Positions 23,823-35,347 are shown, counted from the first letter of the stretch. The stretch: 64,000 bases of DNA from Owenia fusiformis (GCA_903813345.2 CAIIXF020000004.1:5229525-5293524), one strand, 5' to 3'. Numbers and translations: made by a program. Notes: generated by a model from the sequence alone, not told the origin.

Positions 23823-24024
23823 GATGACACAGGAAGTTGTATCAAGTCCTTTTTGGGCAGTGTATAGTGATTATTATAAAAACAAATGATAAAATAATTA
23901 GACCTAATAAAATGTCTATGATTTCTTGCAGCTTGTAAAAATACATCTGTTGTGAGACTGAGAGTGGGGAAGGGCAAAAAGCTCTGTTAGGCCCAAAAAG
24001 GACTTGATACAACTTCCTGTGCCT
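23823..24024. mobile_element. Short inverted-repeat element
   Basis: CACAGGAAGTTGTATCAAGT plus CCTTTTTGGGC (from 23827) is perfectly repeated inverted, from GCCCAAAAAGG at 23992 to about 24022, around a 135-bp spacer. Non-coding. Confidence 0.7.
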
Positions 24025-24029
24025 GATGA

Positions 24030-25040
24030 TGTTGGTGATAAGAGTTAGACTATATAATTAGTAATTACTTTCATCTTCTCAAAACTTTTTCCAGATTTTC
24101 AAACCGGAAGTTGATCTACAAGCTGGACTCTGAACCAAACGAAATTATTGTACATCGTATAATGCATTATTAAATGAAATTGCACATCAAATACTTTGAA
24201 AAATCAAGGTTGAATCAAAAAGTATCCAAATAACATAAAATGTATCGCTAAGCTTAGTATTTATTTTGATGTAAAATAATTTCGTTTCGGTCAGTTCCAT
24301 TTCTGAACTTCCGGTTAAAAATGAAAATGGCGAGAAGGAAATAAAACAATAAGTCTGACAATTTATTTTAAATCATAGTCTTATCACCGCAAACAGACAT
24401 CTAATGTCAATGTCATTTGAAAGAATACACCCAAGTGAACTTGCTGGCAAAGAAAGTATTGCCGGTAAGCAAAGTACATTCACAAATGGAGGAGATCTTT
24501 CAATAATTTTGTGAAACTTTTAATTTTTAAATTTTTTTTTATTTTTCTAGGCCTAGGTAAGAGCACAGGGGCTTGTCCAGAGGCGTAGGGCAAGCCCTCC
24601 GATGAGTGTACTGCTTATTAAGAGTAAAAAGGGAGCTCGATTTTGATGCTACCTGAAATTTGTAGAAAATGATTGTTAGATATATCCAGTAAAAATATAT
24701 GGAATCCTTTCAATAATCGACATGCTGATTCAAACAACACTGCAGAGTAAACTTACCTAAAATGGTAGCAATCCATCCACTTGTTGCTGAGAAATCTGAA
24801 GAATATGTAAAGAAGTGATTACACTGCAAGTACCGAATTTTTTTGAAGCCAAATTATTACCCCCAGAGTCAATTTCTTCCCCAAGACACGTCCACTGTTA
24901 AAAATTGGTTGTTCCTAGGCCTAGAGTTCTTTGTTTCCTTAGGTTCATTCCCGTATGTTATTTTTAACGAAGGACAGCCTATAACGACTGCTATACGCAA
25001 AAAGATGCATGAAATTAAAAGTTTCGAAACTGAAAGTTGA
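24030..25040. other. No gene recognised; one solo repeat arm
   Basis: Includes the solo arm at 24568-24615 (GGGCAAGCCCTCCGATGAGT) related to 9985-10115. Otherwise AT-rich without supported exons. Confidence 0.4.
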
Positions 25041-25043
25041 AAA

Positions 25044-25072
25044 ATGGCGACTTCCCGTGAAGAGAATTTCTG
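25044..25072 (+). other. Candidate short first exon with splice donor
   Basis: AAAATGGCGACTTCCCG starts a frame MATSREENF that runs into CTG|GTGAGA, a good donor at 25073. If joined directly to the acceptor at 25515 the frame ends in TAG before the zinc-finger ATG, so this exon is either 5' UTR with a short upstream ORF or belongs to another transcript. Confidence 0.3.
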
Positions 25073-25593
25073 GTGAGAATTTACTCAAACGAAGATGGAA
25101 CACAAGAGACTTATTATGTCAGTCATCGCTAAAGCTCTGGGGCTTTCCCTCCTCTTGGCCTAGGCTAGACTCTAACTTATCTAATTTTATTTTCCTACAT
25201 CTACATCAATAATCCGCAAAAGGCTAATAAGCCCATTTAAAGCAGATGGGACTTGCTCGGCTTGGGACTTGCTCAAGCTTGGACGGGAATTCATTTAGTA
25301 GTAAAATGAGGCTACACTTACCAATTTCTAAAATGAAATGTCCAACATTGTGTCTCTTCGTCCCTGCTAAAATTAAACAGTCTTAAGTTGACTAGATATT
25401 GCCCCTAAGTTTACATGTTGTCTCTCTAGTCTTAAGTTGACTATTCTTAAGTCCATTGGCTGTCGCTGAAGTCTTAAATTGACTGCAATGTTTATTTCTC
25501 TCATTATCTTTTCAGGTTCAACAGAATGAGACCTAATGTGTTATTGATACTAGTTGAAGACAAGTATTCGCGATAGAATAAGACAACATAACA

Positions 25594-28062
25594 ATGGATG
25601 AAGACGAAATTCTTGGTGGAATATTGATTAAGGAAGAATTTGTCAAAGGAGAACTTCAAACTGAACCTGGAGTTGATGTCACTTCAGAATATACAATGGA
25701 TGTGCACAATAATTCTGACATATTCGTTAAAACTGAATCTGGGGTTGATGTCACTTCAGAATATACAATGGATGTGCACAATAATTCTGACATATTCGTT
25801 AAAACTGAATCTGGGGTTGATGTCACTTCAGAATATACAATGGATGAGCACAATAATTCTGACATATTCGTTAAAACTGAACCTGGAGTTGATGTCACTT
25901 CAGAATATACAATGGATGTGCACAATAATTCTGACATATTTGTTAAAACTGAACCTGGAGCTAGTGTCACTTCAGGACCTACAATGAATGTGCACAATGA
26001 TCTTGATATATTCATTCAAACTAAACCTGAAAATGATGTCAGCTTTGAACCTGAGAATGATGTCATGTTTGAACCTGATGCCAATATAAAATATTTACTG
26101 GGCCATAATAAGAGACCAAGATTGAATGTTTATGAAAACCCAAATATCAATAATGATATCAAGTTTGAACCTAGTATTGATGCCAATATAAAACATTTTC
26201 TTGGCCATATTAAGGGACCAGAATCGAACGTTTATGATAACTCGGAAACTAATAATTCTAATCAACAACGACCCACTATAGAAGAGGATTCCATCAACAA
26301 TAAAAAAACATTTCAATGTCTTCAGTGTGATGAAAGTTTCTCAGTTCAATACCATTTGACTATGCATGAAAGAATACACTATACACGTCCTCTACTTGCA
26401 TGTTCTGTTTGTGACAAAAAATATACGCATCAACAAAGCCTAGAAAAACATGAACAAATGCACACTTGTGATAATTATGAACCAGAAGTGAATGTTAATG
26501 CCTCAGATAATAGTGATTATAATCAACAACAAACACAGGAACAAACACCTATAGAAGAGGACTCCATCACCAGTGAAAAACCATTTAAATGCCTCCAGTG
26601 TGATGAAAGTTTCAAAGTTCACTACCATTTGATTATGCATGAAAGAATACACTATAAACCTAATAATAAAAGAACTATGAGAAAAAAAACATTAGCATGT
26701 TCAGATTGTGAAAGAAAATTTGCGCACCAATCAAGCCTGGTAAGACATGAGAAAATACATAAACCACACAAATGTTCAATATGTAACGAAAGATTTTCCG
26801 AACTTGAAAGCGTGGAATCACATAAAGCTAACCACGGGAAATATCCATTCATTTGTAGTACTAGTACATGTAATGAGTCTTTCTCTAAGCTTGATAGCTT
26901 GAAAGAACACGAAATGACACATATAAAACCGCATAAATGTTCAATATGTAACGAAAGATTTTCCCAGCTTGAAAGCATGAAAGAACATCAAATGGCTCAA
27001 CACTCAGGCAAATATCCTTCCAGTAGTTCTACGTGTGATGAGTCTCTCTCTAATCTTGACAGCTCAAAAGAACATGAAATAACACATATAAAACCGCATA
27101 AATGTTCAATATGTAACGAAAGATTTTCCCAGCTTGAAAGCATGAAAGAACATCAAATGGCTCAACACTCAGGCAAATATCCTTCCAGTAGTTCTACATG
27201 TGATGAGTCTCTCTCTAATCTTGATTGGTTGAAAAATCATGAAATAACACATATAAAACGGCATAAATGTTCAATATGTAACGAAAGATTTTCCCAGCTT
27301 GAAAGCATGAAAGCACATCAAATGACTCAACATTCATTCAAATATCCATTCGGTAGTTCTACATGTTATAAGTCTTTCTATAATCTCGATAGCTTGAAAA
27401 AACATGAAATAACAAATATAAAAGTACACAAATGCCCAGTATGTAATGAAGGATTTTCTCATCTTGAAAGCATGGAATCACATAAGGCTCAGCATAGAAA
27501 ATATCCTACTAAATGTAATAGGTCTTTCTCTAAGCTTGATAGCATAAAATATCATAAAATAATACATATAAAACCACAAAAATGTTCAACACAGACAAAG
27601 TACGAATGTTTAATATGTGATGAAACATTTCGCCAACTTCAAAGCTTGAAAGAACATGAAAGAGTGCATGCAAACCCCTACAAATGTTCAGTATGTAACG
27701 AAAGATTTTCCCAGCTCGAAAGCATGGAATCACATATGAGGGCTTTGCATACACAATTCACGTGCCCTACCTGTAACGTGTCTTTCCTTTATCTCGATGG
27801 CCTGAAAAAGCATTCTATAACGCATACAAAAATATACAAATGCCCCATTTGTATTGAAGAATTTGAACAGGCTAGTAGCATGGAAGCACATCAAAGGACT
27901 CACTGGTGTAAGGAAGAAACACAAACTGATAAAACAACATATAAATGTACTCTTTGTAACAGTTCTTTCTTTTCTGTCTACAGTTTGAAAGTATATGGAA
28001 AAAAGAGTTCTGGTGAGAAGCTGTCTAAATGCCCTATTTGTAACAGACTTTTCTACTGCTAG
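25594..28062 (+). CDS. C2H2 zinc-finger protein, probable transcription regulator
   Basis: 822 residues in one exon. A strong acceptor (TTATCTTTTCAG) lies at 25515 and an in-frame TAA sits 12 bases before the ATG, supporting this start. Residues about 21-140 are five 24-residue acidic repeats (VKTESGVDVTSEYTMDVHNN type). From about residue 239 come some 15 C2H2 finger units such as FKCLQCDESF...HLIMHERIH and HKCSICNERFSQLESMKEHQ. Several alternate units have lost the first Cys (SSSSTCDESLSNL). A 55-residue two-finger block is duplicated almost exactly (165-bp period, about 26925 and 27090). The last finger is cut after CPICNRLFYC by a stop. Family knowledge: nuclear DNA- or RNA-binding; target unknown. 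Confidence 0.85.
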   Translation: MDEDEILGGILIKEEFVKGELQTEPGVDVTSEYTMDVHNNSDIFVKTESGVDVTSEYTMDVHNNSDIFVKTESGVDVTSEYTMDEHNNSDIFVKTEPGVDVTSEYTMDVHNNSDIFVKTEPGASVTSGPTMNVHNDLDIFIQTKPENDVSFEPENDVMFEPDANIKYLLGHNKRPRLNVYENPNINNDIKFEPSIDANIKHFLGHIKGPESNVYDNSETNNSNQQRPTIEEDSINNKKTFQCLQCDESFSVQYHLTMHERIHYTRPLLACSVCDKKYTHQQSLEKHEQMHTCDNYEPEVNVNASDNSDYNQQQTQEQTPIEEDSITSEKPFKCLQCDESFKVHYHLIMHERIHYKPNNKRTMRKKTLACSDCERKFAHQSSLVRHEKIHKPHKCSICNERFSELESVESHKANHGKYPFICSTSTCNESFSKLDSLKEHEMTHIKPHKCSICNERFSQLESMKEHQMAQHSGKYPSSSSTCDESLSNLDSSKEHEITHIKPHKCSICNERFSQLESMKEHQMAQHSGKYPSSSSTCDESLSNLDWLKNHEITHIKRHKCSICNERFSQLESMKAHQMTQHSFKYPFGSSTCYKSFYNLDSLKKHEITNIKVHKCPVCNEGFSHLESMESHKAQHRKYPTKCNRSFSKLDSIKYHKIIHIKPQKCSTQTKYECLICDETFRQLQSLKEHERVHANPYKCSVCNERFSQLESMESHMRALHTQFTCPTCNVSFLYLDGLKKHSITHTKIYKCPICIEEFEQASSMEAHQRTHWCKEETQTDKTTYKCTLCNSSFFSVYSLKVYGKKSSGEKLSKCPICNRLFYC
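25640..26010 (+). repeat. 72-bp coding minisatellite (24-residue repeats)
   Basis: Five tandem copies, the first four nearly identical and the fifth diverged, sit in the N-terminal part of the zinc-finger gene. The unit keeps the reading frame. Confidence 0.9.
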
Positions 28063-28780
28063 CATTGTAAGAACATGGAAAGACTAGCACTGGTGAAAAA
28101 CTGTTTAAATGTCCTATTTGTCAGACTTTTCTATTGCTAGCATTGTAAGAACATGGAAAGACTAGCACTGGTGAAAAACTGTTTAAATGTCCTATTTGTA
28201 ACAGACTTTTCTACTGCTAGCATTGTAAGAACATGGAAAGACTAGCACTGGTGAAAAACTGTTTAAATGTCCTATTTGTAACAGACTTTTCTACTGCTAG
28301 CATTGTAAGAACATGGAAAGATTAGCACTGGTGATAAACTGTTTAAATGTCCTATTTGTAACAGACTTTTCTATTGCTAGCATTGTAAGAACATGGAAAG
28401 ACTAGCACTGGTGAAAAACTGTTTAAATGTCCTATTTGTAATAGACTTTTCTACTGCTAGCATTGTAAGAACATGGAAAGACTGGCACTGGTGAAAAACT
28501 GTTTAAATGTCCTATTTGTAACAGACTTTTCTACTGCTAGCATTGTAAGAACATGGAAAGACTAGCACTGGTGAAAAACTGTTTAAATGTCCTATTTGTA
28601 ACAGACTTTTCTACTGCTAGCATTGTAAGAACATGGAAAGACTAGCACTGGTGAAAAACTGTTTAAATGTCCTATTTGTAACAGACTTTTCTACTGCTAG
28701 CATTGTAAGAACATGGAAAGACTAGCACTGGTGAAAAACTGTTTAAATGTCCTATTTGTAACTGCTAGTATTTTAAGAAC
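28009..28780 (+). repeat. 80-bp minisatellite derived from zinc-finger codons
   Basis: Ten units start with ACTGGTGA(A/G)AAACTG at 28009, 28089, 28167, 28247, 28327, 28407, 28487, 28567, 28647 and 28727. Each encodes in one frame the linker-plus-knuckle TGEKLFKCPICNRLFYC followed by a stop. The unit is 80 bp, not the 84 bp of a finger plus linker, so frames do not carry across units. It begins inside the coding region and continues as 3' UTR. Confidence 0.95.
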
Positions 28781-29345
28781 ATAGTTGATGACATCCAATA
28801 GTGAGAACTGTGTAATTGTCCTATTTTTAACAAACATTTCTACTTGTATTTTAAGAACATAGTGAGACATCTAGTGGTGAATAGGTGTGTAAATGGCCTA
28901 TTTGTAACATACTTTTCTACTGCTAGTATTTTAAGAACATGGCAAGACTAGCACTGGTGAAAACTTTGAAAGCCCTATTTGTAACAGACTTATCTACTAG
29001 GCCTACTTGTATTTTAAGAACATGGAAGGTCATCTATTTTTGAAAAACTGTGTAAATGTTCTATTTGTAACAGACTTTTTTCTACTACTAGTATTTTATG
29101 AACATGAAGTCATCTATACTATTAGTGAAAAACTGTGTGAATGTCCTATTTGTAGCAGACTTTCCTACTGCTAGTATTTTAAGCACATAGAAAGACATAT
29201 ATTTGTGAAATGTCATATTTGTAACAATTTCTTCTACTGCTCGTATTTTAAGGATAAGTGAACATGTTTGTAAATACCATATATGTAACTTTCTACTGTT
29301 GGAATATAAGAACATGAAAAAACTATTTAAATGCCCCTTGGCCTA
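28780..29345 (+). pseudogene. Diverged zinc-finger repeat tail
   Basis: Further degenerate units (28790-29330) keep pieces such as GTGTAAATGTTCTATTTGTAAC and TTTTAAGAACAT, with growing divergence away from the gene. They look like an older part of the same array. Confidence 0.7.
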
Positions 29346-29550
29346 TTTGTAACAGTCATTTTGTTCAAATTCAAAATATTTATAGTTGAAATGATATTGC
29401 CTATGTTTTCATGTCATTTTTGGATATAAGGAGATAGATTGTGTATTATTAACTGTTAACTGTAATTGTTCTGTTTCATATTTTATTGGATCATGTGCGT
29501 GTTGTAACAGTAACCAATGTTATATTGTTACCATCTCAGTTAGTAACAAA

Positions 29551-29556
29551 AATAAA
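29551..29556 (+). terminator. Polyadenylation signal AATAAA for the zinc-finger gene
   Basis: The AATAAA is about 1.49 kb after the stop and follows the minisatellite. It would place the whole array in the 3' UTR. Earlier hexamers were not seen. Confidence 0.35.
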
Positions 29557-29814
29557 ATTATTCTTTACTTATTAAAATTATCCTAAACTAGTTTTGTTTT
29601 ACATATGATGAAGTATTTTAAAACATCTTACAACTAACCATCGTTACAAAATCAGGGTATGCATTGAAAATAATTAATCAGTTTACTACACCGTTAAATG
29701 AATAACAACCATTTTTCAGAATCCATGTGCATATAACATGTATAAGAGGGGGAGAAACCCTGGGGTTCAAAGATGACATACGCTTATAATGTAAATCTGT
29801 ATTGAGATGACATC

Positions 29815-30060
29815 GTCGTTGATTGGTTTAGCGAGTCGATCGTTGATTGGTTTAAAACTAGGTCAATTTAAAAACTTTGAAAACCAAGATGGAGGGTCAG
29901 TTTTCGACAAAAGGAGGTGCGCGAAGGAGGAAATCGTATGTCATCAATTGAACCATGGGCTTTTCCCTCCTTTTTGTGCATATATAACAGTGTAGACGTC
30001 ATTAGTGACTGGTAAACACTGGTGATTGTAGATATTATGGTTGCAGGATCACAGGTAAGG
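29815..30060 (+). promoter_or_regulatory. Candidate promoter and first exon
   Basis: Two inverted CCAAT boxes (TTGATTGGTTT near 29818 and 29845), a TATA-like CATATATAACAG at 29980, and an ATG at 30037 opening MVAGSQ that ends exactly at CAG|GTAAGG (donor at 30055). Spacing TATA to ATG is about 56 bp. No following exon could be identified, so the gene is unknown. Confidence 0.35.
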
Positions 30061-30720
30061 TCCGTATGTACCTAAGCCCCGCTATTCACTAAAGATCAGG
30101 AGCAAGTCGGAGCTGAGATCGCGAGCATAGTCCTGTTTATTTGTATCACTTGGGAAAATGGACCAAAATGGTAAAAATACTCATTACTGTTCTTTGATAC
30201 CCTAGCAATACTTTCAAAACAGATATATTTGACAAACAAAAACATGAAAAAATATTCTTTTTCACTGGCATGGGAGAAACGGGTGGCCATACACGTTTGC
30301 ATAATTTACTGTTTATATTTTACTTTTATCGTTAAAACAAAGGTAACAAATACGATTTACATATACAATGGATATTAGATCATAATGATATTTACAGTTT
30401 GGATGAGTAGGGTACAATTACACCAATCATGGGGGTCGAAATACACCATTAAAGGTTTCAGGGGCCCCGCTGAAAACATGGGGACGCCCCGCTGAAAATA
30501 TGAGGAGACCCCGCTTAAAACACGAGCAGATTTCACGAGTACTCGCTTCTTATATATGAACGTACACGAACGTGCTTATACGTATTAACAAGCACACATA
30601 CCATTATATAACAAAATCGCAAGTATTTCTTCCTATCATCAATTTCAGGCAGTTTTTGTATATTCTACATACTTCAATCATAATTTAAGGAGTTTATACC
30701 TTTCTGAGGACACAGATATT
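30060..30720. other. No gene recognised
   Basis: AT-rich, possibly intronic to the candidate exon above. Three GC-rich GCCCCGCTGAAAA-type short repeats lie at 30462-30515. Confidence 0.4.
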
Positions 30721-30734
30721 TTGTTAGCTCATTT

Positions 30735-31085
30735 TTTCGTCCAACAGTCCGTCCGTTTGTGCCTGCGTGCGTGTGTTCGTCCAACAGTCCGTTCCTTCGT
30801 GCGTACGTGCGTTCGTCAGATCGTTCGTTCGTTCGTACGCGCGTTCATTCGGCCGTCCATTTGTTCGTTTGTGCATCCGTACGTGCGTTCGTTTGTGTAT
30901 TCGTTCGTACATTTGTTCCTCCGTGCGTTCCTTCGTACATGAGTTCGTTCGTTCGTTTGCAAATGCGTTCCTTCGTCAATCTATCCGTTTGTTCATTCGC
31001 TGTTTTTCACCAGTCCGTCCGTCCGTTCTTCTTTCGTTTGTTCGAATGCAAGTTTTCGTTCTACTGGTTTGTTTGTTTTCATTAA
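30735..31085. repeat. Degenerate TTCG/TCCG tetranucleotide tract
   Basis: Imperfect (TTCG)n and (TCCG)n. It gives artefactual frames rich in Arg, Ser, Phe and Val on both strands, which are not genes. Confidence 0.9.
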
Positions 31086-31253
31086 GTAACATTAACTGGT
31101 GCGTCTCTTCACTAGTTTTTTAGCGATTTTCAACCTAATTTAATATGCCATATATATTTGAGCGTATTGGCCTTTAATTTATACTTGTATTTTCCCAATA
31201 TGCGTATACAGTGTATATTGGAACAGCTTTATACTTTTTGATCGATTCAGTCA

Positions 31254-31325
31254 TCTTGCTTCATCAAGCTTCGGACCTATCCTCAGAGCGTAGTGATTGA
31301 GCGTGGAAACCGACGATGCGATTTA
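31254..31325 (+). repeat. Small dispersed repeat, copy 1
   Basis: CATCTTGCTTCATCAAGCTT, then GGACCTATCCTCA and GTAGTGATTGAGCGTGG, recur in the same order at 55061-55135, where they interrupt one arm of a long inverted repeat. Confidence 0.7.
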
Positions 31326-31424
31326 GTGGCATAAACAATTATGTGATCACTGACGGTTTGATCGTTATTTACACTTTAAAATGAAGAGTTTAATTAGCTT
31401 AAATAAGTTATGAAGCAACCAAGA

Positions 31425-31545
31425 AGGGAAGTGAGTAAGCAAGTAAGCTAGTAAATAAGTAATCAAGCAAGTAAGAAGGCGCTATGAGGTAGTAATATTG
31501 GTAGTAATAAAGGCAATAAGAAGAGAAGAAAGTAAATAAGCAAGA
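31425..31545. repeat. AAGTAAGCAAGTAA low-complexity tract
   Basis: Imperfect purine-rich AAGCAAGTAAG repeats. No coding. Confidence 0.7.
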
Positions 31546-31673
31546 CGTGACTTCCGTTGATTTCGCTTGTTATTTTTAGTACATGGACAAATCAGAGAGT
31601 GAGGAATATGACAGTGAAATAATAATGCTTGTTATTTTTGACTCACACAGTGAGCCTATGGGATCGACCAGGC

Positions 31674-31697
31674 GTCCGTCCGTCCGTCCGTCCGTCA
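31674..31697. repeat. (CCGT)n microsatellite
   Basis: About five and a half units of CCGT starting at 31675. Confidence 0.9.
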
Positions 31698-31699
31698 AC

Positions 31700-32920
31700 A
31701 TTGGCCGCACAAATTAAAACTGCTATTCGGATTGAGTCATATCCACATTCATTTTATGCATATCCATAATGCCTATTTGACCTATCATCGCCATTTCCCA
31801 AGTTCGCCCGGTTTCCGAGAAATTACTGATTTTGACGTCAAAAAGTCAAATTTTCTGTAAATATTAGACACTTTGTTGAAGTAGAACTTTCAAATAACTT
31901 GTAGTACTTGCTATATATGCAACTTATGTCCTCTGAAGATTTCAAAGCTCTTGGAATTACAATTGTATAAAGTCAATGGCAGGTTTTGTGATTGACAAGT
32001 TTCTCAAAGTTTGCCTTATACTTGATCATTTCTTGCAATGAATTACATATTGCTCAATATATGTCAGCATCAAATTTTTACCATTTTTGAGATATTTGAC
32101 GTCAAAAAACAGTAAAAATAAATTATTTTTCAACTTGCTTCAATTTTACCAAGTTTTTTTGAAAATTATCTACAAGTTGCCAGGAGTTCAAATCTGACAT
32201 TAGGTTTAGGATTTGACCTTTACTTGACCTTCAGTGATCTTCGAAAGGTCAAAAAAGTTGATTTTTCAAATTGATTTTTGGATGTAAATCTTGGTCAGCT
32301 TAATCACAAAAGACCTTACTGAGCTCTGAATAAGTAAAATGTTTAAGGTCAAAGGTCATCAAACTAGGTCACACAACTGTGCTATCTAAGTTCGAGACTG
32401 CAAATCCAAAGCAATATTTTTGTTTGAAAGTCAAGATATACATTCCTCTGAAGGTTCCAAACTGTGTGAGCACAGGACCGTGAGTCCTTTATTTCGTCAT
32501 GTATCATGTGTATATGCCATAGACAAATCAGACAGTGGGGATGTCTGCATATAGAAAGCATGGGATATTGTATTTGAGTTATTTGCAAATTCTGAAATTT
32601 TGGCTCAAAGAGACATGATTACTAACATTGCTACATTGTTTTTTGGAAATTTTGGATTTGATTTTGTTTTAATTATGTTTTATGTGTAGGCCTATAGGCT
32701 TAGCTAGCTTGTATTTTATTTTTATATTCCAGATTAAAAAAAATCACTTCATGTTCACTTTCACCTAACTTTTCAATATACCCATTCACATTTTGAGAAA
32801 TATTTCACATTTATTCACATTTCAATTTCATTCCTTCACATTTTCTTACCTCTTAAAGTAGACAACCAGATACTCCAGGTAAGTTCAATGTGAAACAACA
32901 CATGCGTATGCTTTGGATGC
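31700..32920. other. No gene recognised; GGTCAAAGGTCA-type repetitive DNA
   Basis: Contains AGGTCAAAGGTCA and GACGTCAAAAA strings, similar in style to the interior of the Helitron-like element at 1391-2876. Probably a non-autonomous repeat, but no ends were found. Confidence 0.35.
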
Positions 32921-32924
32921 ATTG

Positions 32925-33330
32925 CAGTCAAGTCGAGTAACCAAGTCAACATTCGACAATAAAAATCTCAAAAATCGTACATCTAAATCCAAAATAATTT
33001 GTGAGGTGGTTATTAAGATGATAATACGCATTTTAACGTATTAATTTTGAGTACATCTCGAATCCATTCTCAACAAGACGTTCGTGAAATAATTATTCGA
33101 AATGTTTGAGTTCGGGATGATAAAACAGTCAAGTCGAGTAACTAAGTCAACATTCGATAATAAAAATCTCAAAAATCGTACATCTCTTATTTCCAATATA
33201 ATAAGTGAGGTGATTACTAAGATGATAATACGCATTTTAACGTATTAATTTTGAGTACATCTCAGTCCATTCACAACAAAGCGTTCGCGAAATAAGTATT
33301 CCAAATGTTTGAGCTCGGGATGACAAAAAT
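32925..33330 (+). repeat. Tandem duplication, 201-bp unit, two copies
   Basis: CAGTCAAGTCGAGTAACCAA begins at 32925 and again at 33126 with small differences, followed by matching ATAATACGCATTTTAACGTA. The first 35 bp also occur inverted at 34953-34985 and about 46013. Confidence 0.85.
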
Positions 33331-34430
33331 ACGTTAAGATATACCGCTTCTTAACAAATTCCTTTTGGAACAAGATATAGAATCAAAAACATATTCTTCT
33401 TATTCACTCACTGACACATGCCAACGAATGTTACATAAATATCTCCGTTTCAAATACTTTTGCAAACGTTGTTCTCTACAGGTGCCATTTTTATAATAGA
33501 AAAACAAAATTGAACACTTTGCATTTCTAAATTGATAAGTCTCTTGGAAAACAACATAACTGTTAACGATTTAAGTCATTAATAATATTTCCTTTAGTGG
33601 TCCCATGCTTAACAGACAGTAACTGGGTCAATGTTTTATGTTCAACCTCGTTTTCATGACTTTTAAACATGAGTCGGCAATTAGTGTAGGAAATTTCAAT
33701 CCCAAATGTCAGCGTCTCAACTCGTGTTTTTCACAATATTTAGCCTTTTATCATGATAGATCGCCAAAATCTGTATGTACCTCTCAAGGAGGCGATATGT
33801 TTTTAAATTTAGAGATGTAAGCTATAAACTCAAACAAAAAATTCAAACTAGCCGCTATTATTTTGATTGCACAAGACGAAATGTCCACTCCCGTGGAGCA
33901 CTTTTGATAACACTTTTGAAGGAGGATTCTTGAAAAATCGTTCGAATTTTCACAAAAGGTTTCTTGCAATTTTATTGCTTTGTTTAAACCTCAACCAAAA
34001 TCATACCCAAATCCGATACCATAATTATAAATTAAAATGAAACGTTAAACTCACCAGGTTATATATGATAAACCGTTTCGAGCATTGATGATTTGAGTTA
34101 AACCGATGATATCTAGCTATATTAAAAGTAATTCGGCATGTATTAGATACACATGATCAATAGATACACATGATCAACGTGTGACTTCAATTCGTGACTA
34201 TCGTATTTGACTTTCAAAAATTAAGTTGGAAGTTACAGTGGTAGGAGATTACCAAAAACGTCAATCACACCCAAATATCCAAACGACGTCAAGTATTAAC
34301 AATACACTTTTCGTGCAACTCGAATAAGGCAAGGTTCTGTGATCCAGCAATATGTATTCCAAAAAAGAATTCACAAATATCAACACTTTTCATTGAGTAG
34401 GAGATTACATTTGAAATCACAACTTTCAAA
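33330..34430. other. No gene recognised
   Basis: AT-rich, no supported exons or repeats. Confidence 0.4.
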
Positions 34431-35315
34431 ATATTTGTTTCAACCAAGAATTGTAAGAACTTGAAACATGATGTTAGTTTTTCAAACCGCATATCCTCAT
34501 TTACGTTCTTTGACAAGGATGAATCCATTTGAAAACATGGATTTTCTTGATAACTCTTCAAAACTACCCTTGAAATATAAGTATGTAGGATATTACAGTG
34601 TAAATTGACATGCAGTTGTTTGCTCCATATTATGAAAAAATAAATGCAGTACCATCTGTCAATATTCGACAAGAGAACGTTCATTCTATATGTAAATAAG
34701 AAAAAATACATTTATGGTTGATTCATAATGAAAAAATGACAAACAGCATACATCCTTTGAAGTAGGGGTATACAGGGACATAGTGGAAATTCAGAAATTT
34801 AGGCCATATCCCCAATATTGCTTCACCAATATGTAACTGAACTTCAAAATTATCATTTACACGTTTGCTGATAGGTATATTGAAAATAATTAACCAGATG
34901 TTTACTTCAGTCGTGGCACCATTCTTAGTAAATATTGATGAACATACGAATTTCGAATGTTGACTTAGTTACTGGACTTGACTGATTGATTCACTTTGTA
35001 ATAACAAATGTTTCCAACTAAGTGCTGCGAAATGATGACATGACTACGCCTGCTTTCTTCTTTTTTCACTTTAACGTCAAATTGAATTTAAATTACAAAA
35101 TAGTAATTAAATTCAACATTATAAAAGATTACAATATCATACAAATCTTAGAAATGTTCTCGGAATACTATCTTGAGCTGTTGAAGTTCTCACCTTTAGC
35201 CTGAAGATACGAATGCCATAGAGACGATACTTAAAAAATGAGCATTTGCGGATCAAAACTGACACAAAAAGTTCAAAATCTCTAGATTCAGTTGTCAAAG
35301 ATTGATGTATTATAG

Positions 35316-35347
35316 CATGGGCTTTCAACTAGAGTTGAAAGCCCATG
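35316..35347. mobile_element. 32-bp palindrome inserted in copy 1
   Basis: CATGGGCTTTCAACT-AG-AGTTGAAAGCCCATG. Copy 2 reads straight through (TATTATAGCTTGT near 46353). ATTATAGC before and ATAATAGC after the palindrome look like an 8-bp target duplication with one change. Confidence 0.8.

Noticed and set aside
30721-31123. Overlapping frames on both strands
   Set aside because: They lie wholly in the degenerate TTCG tetranucleotide tract.
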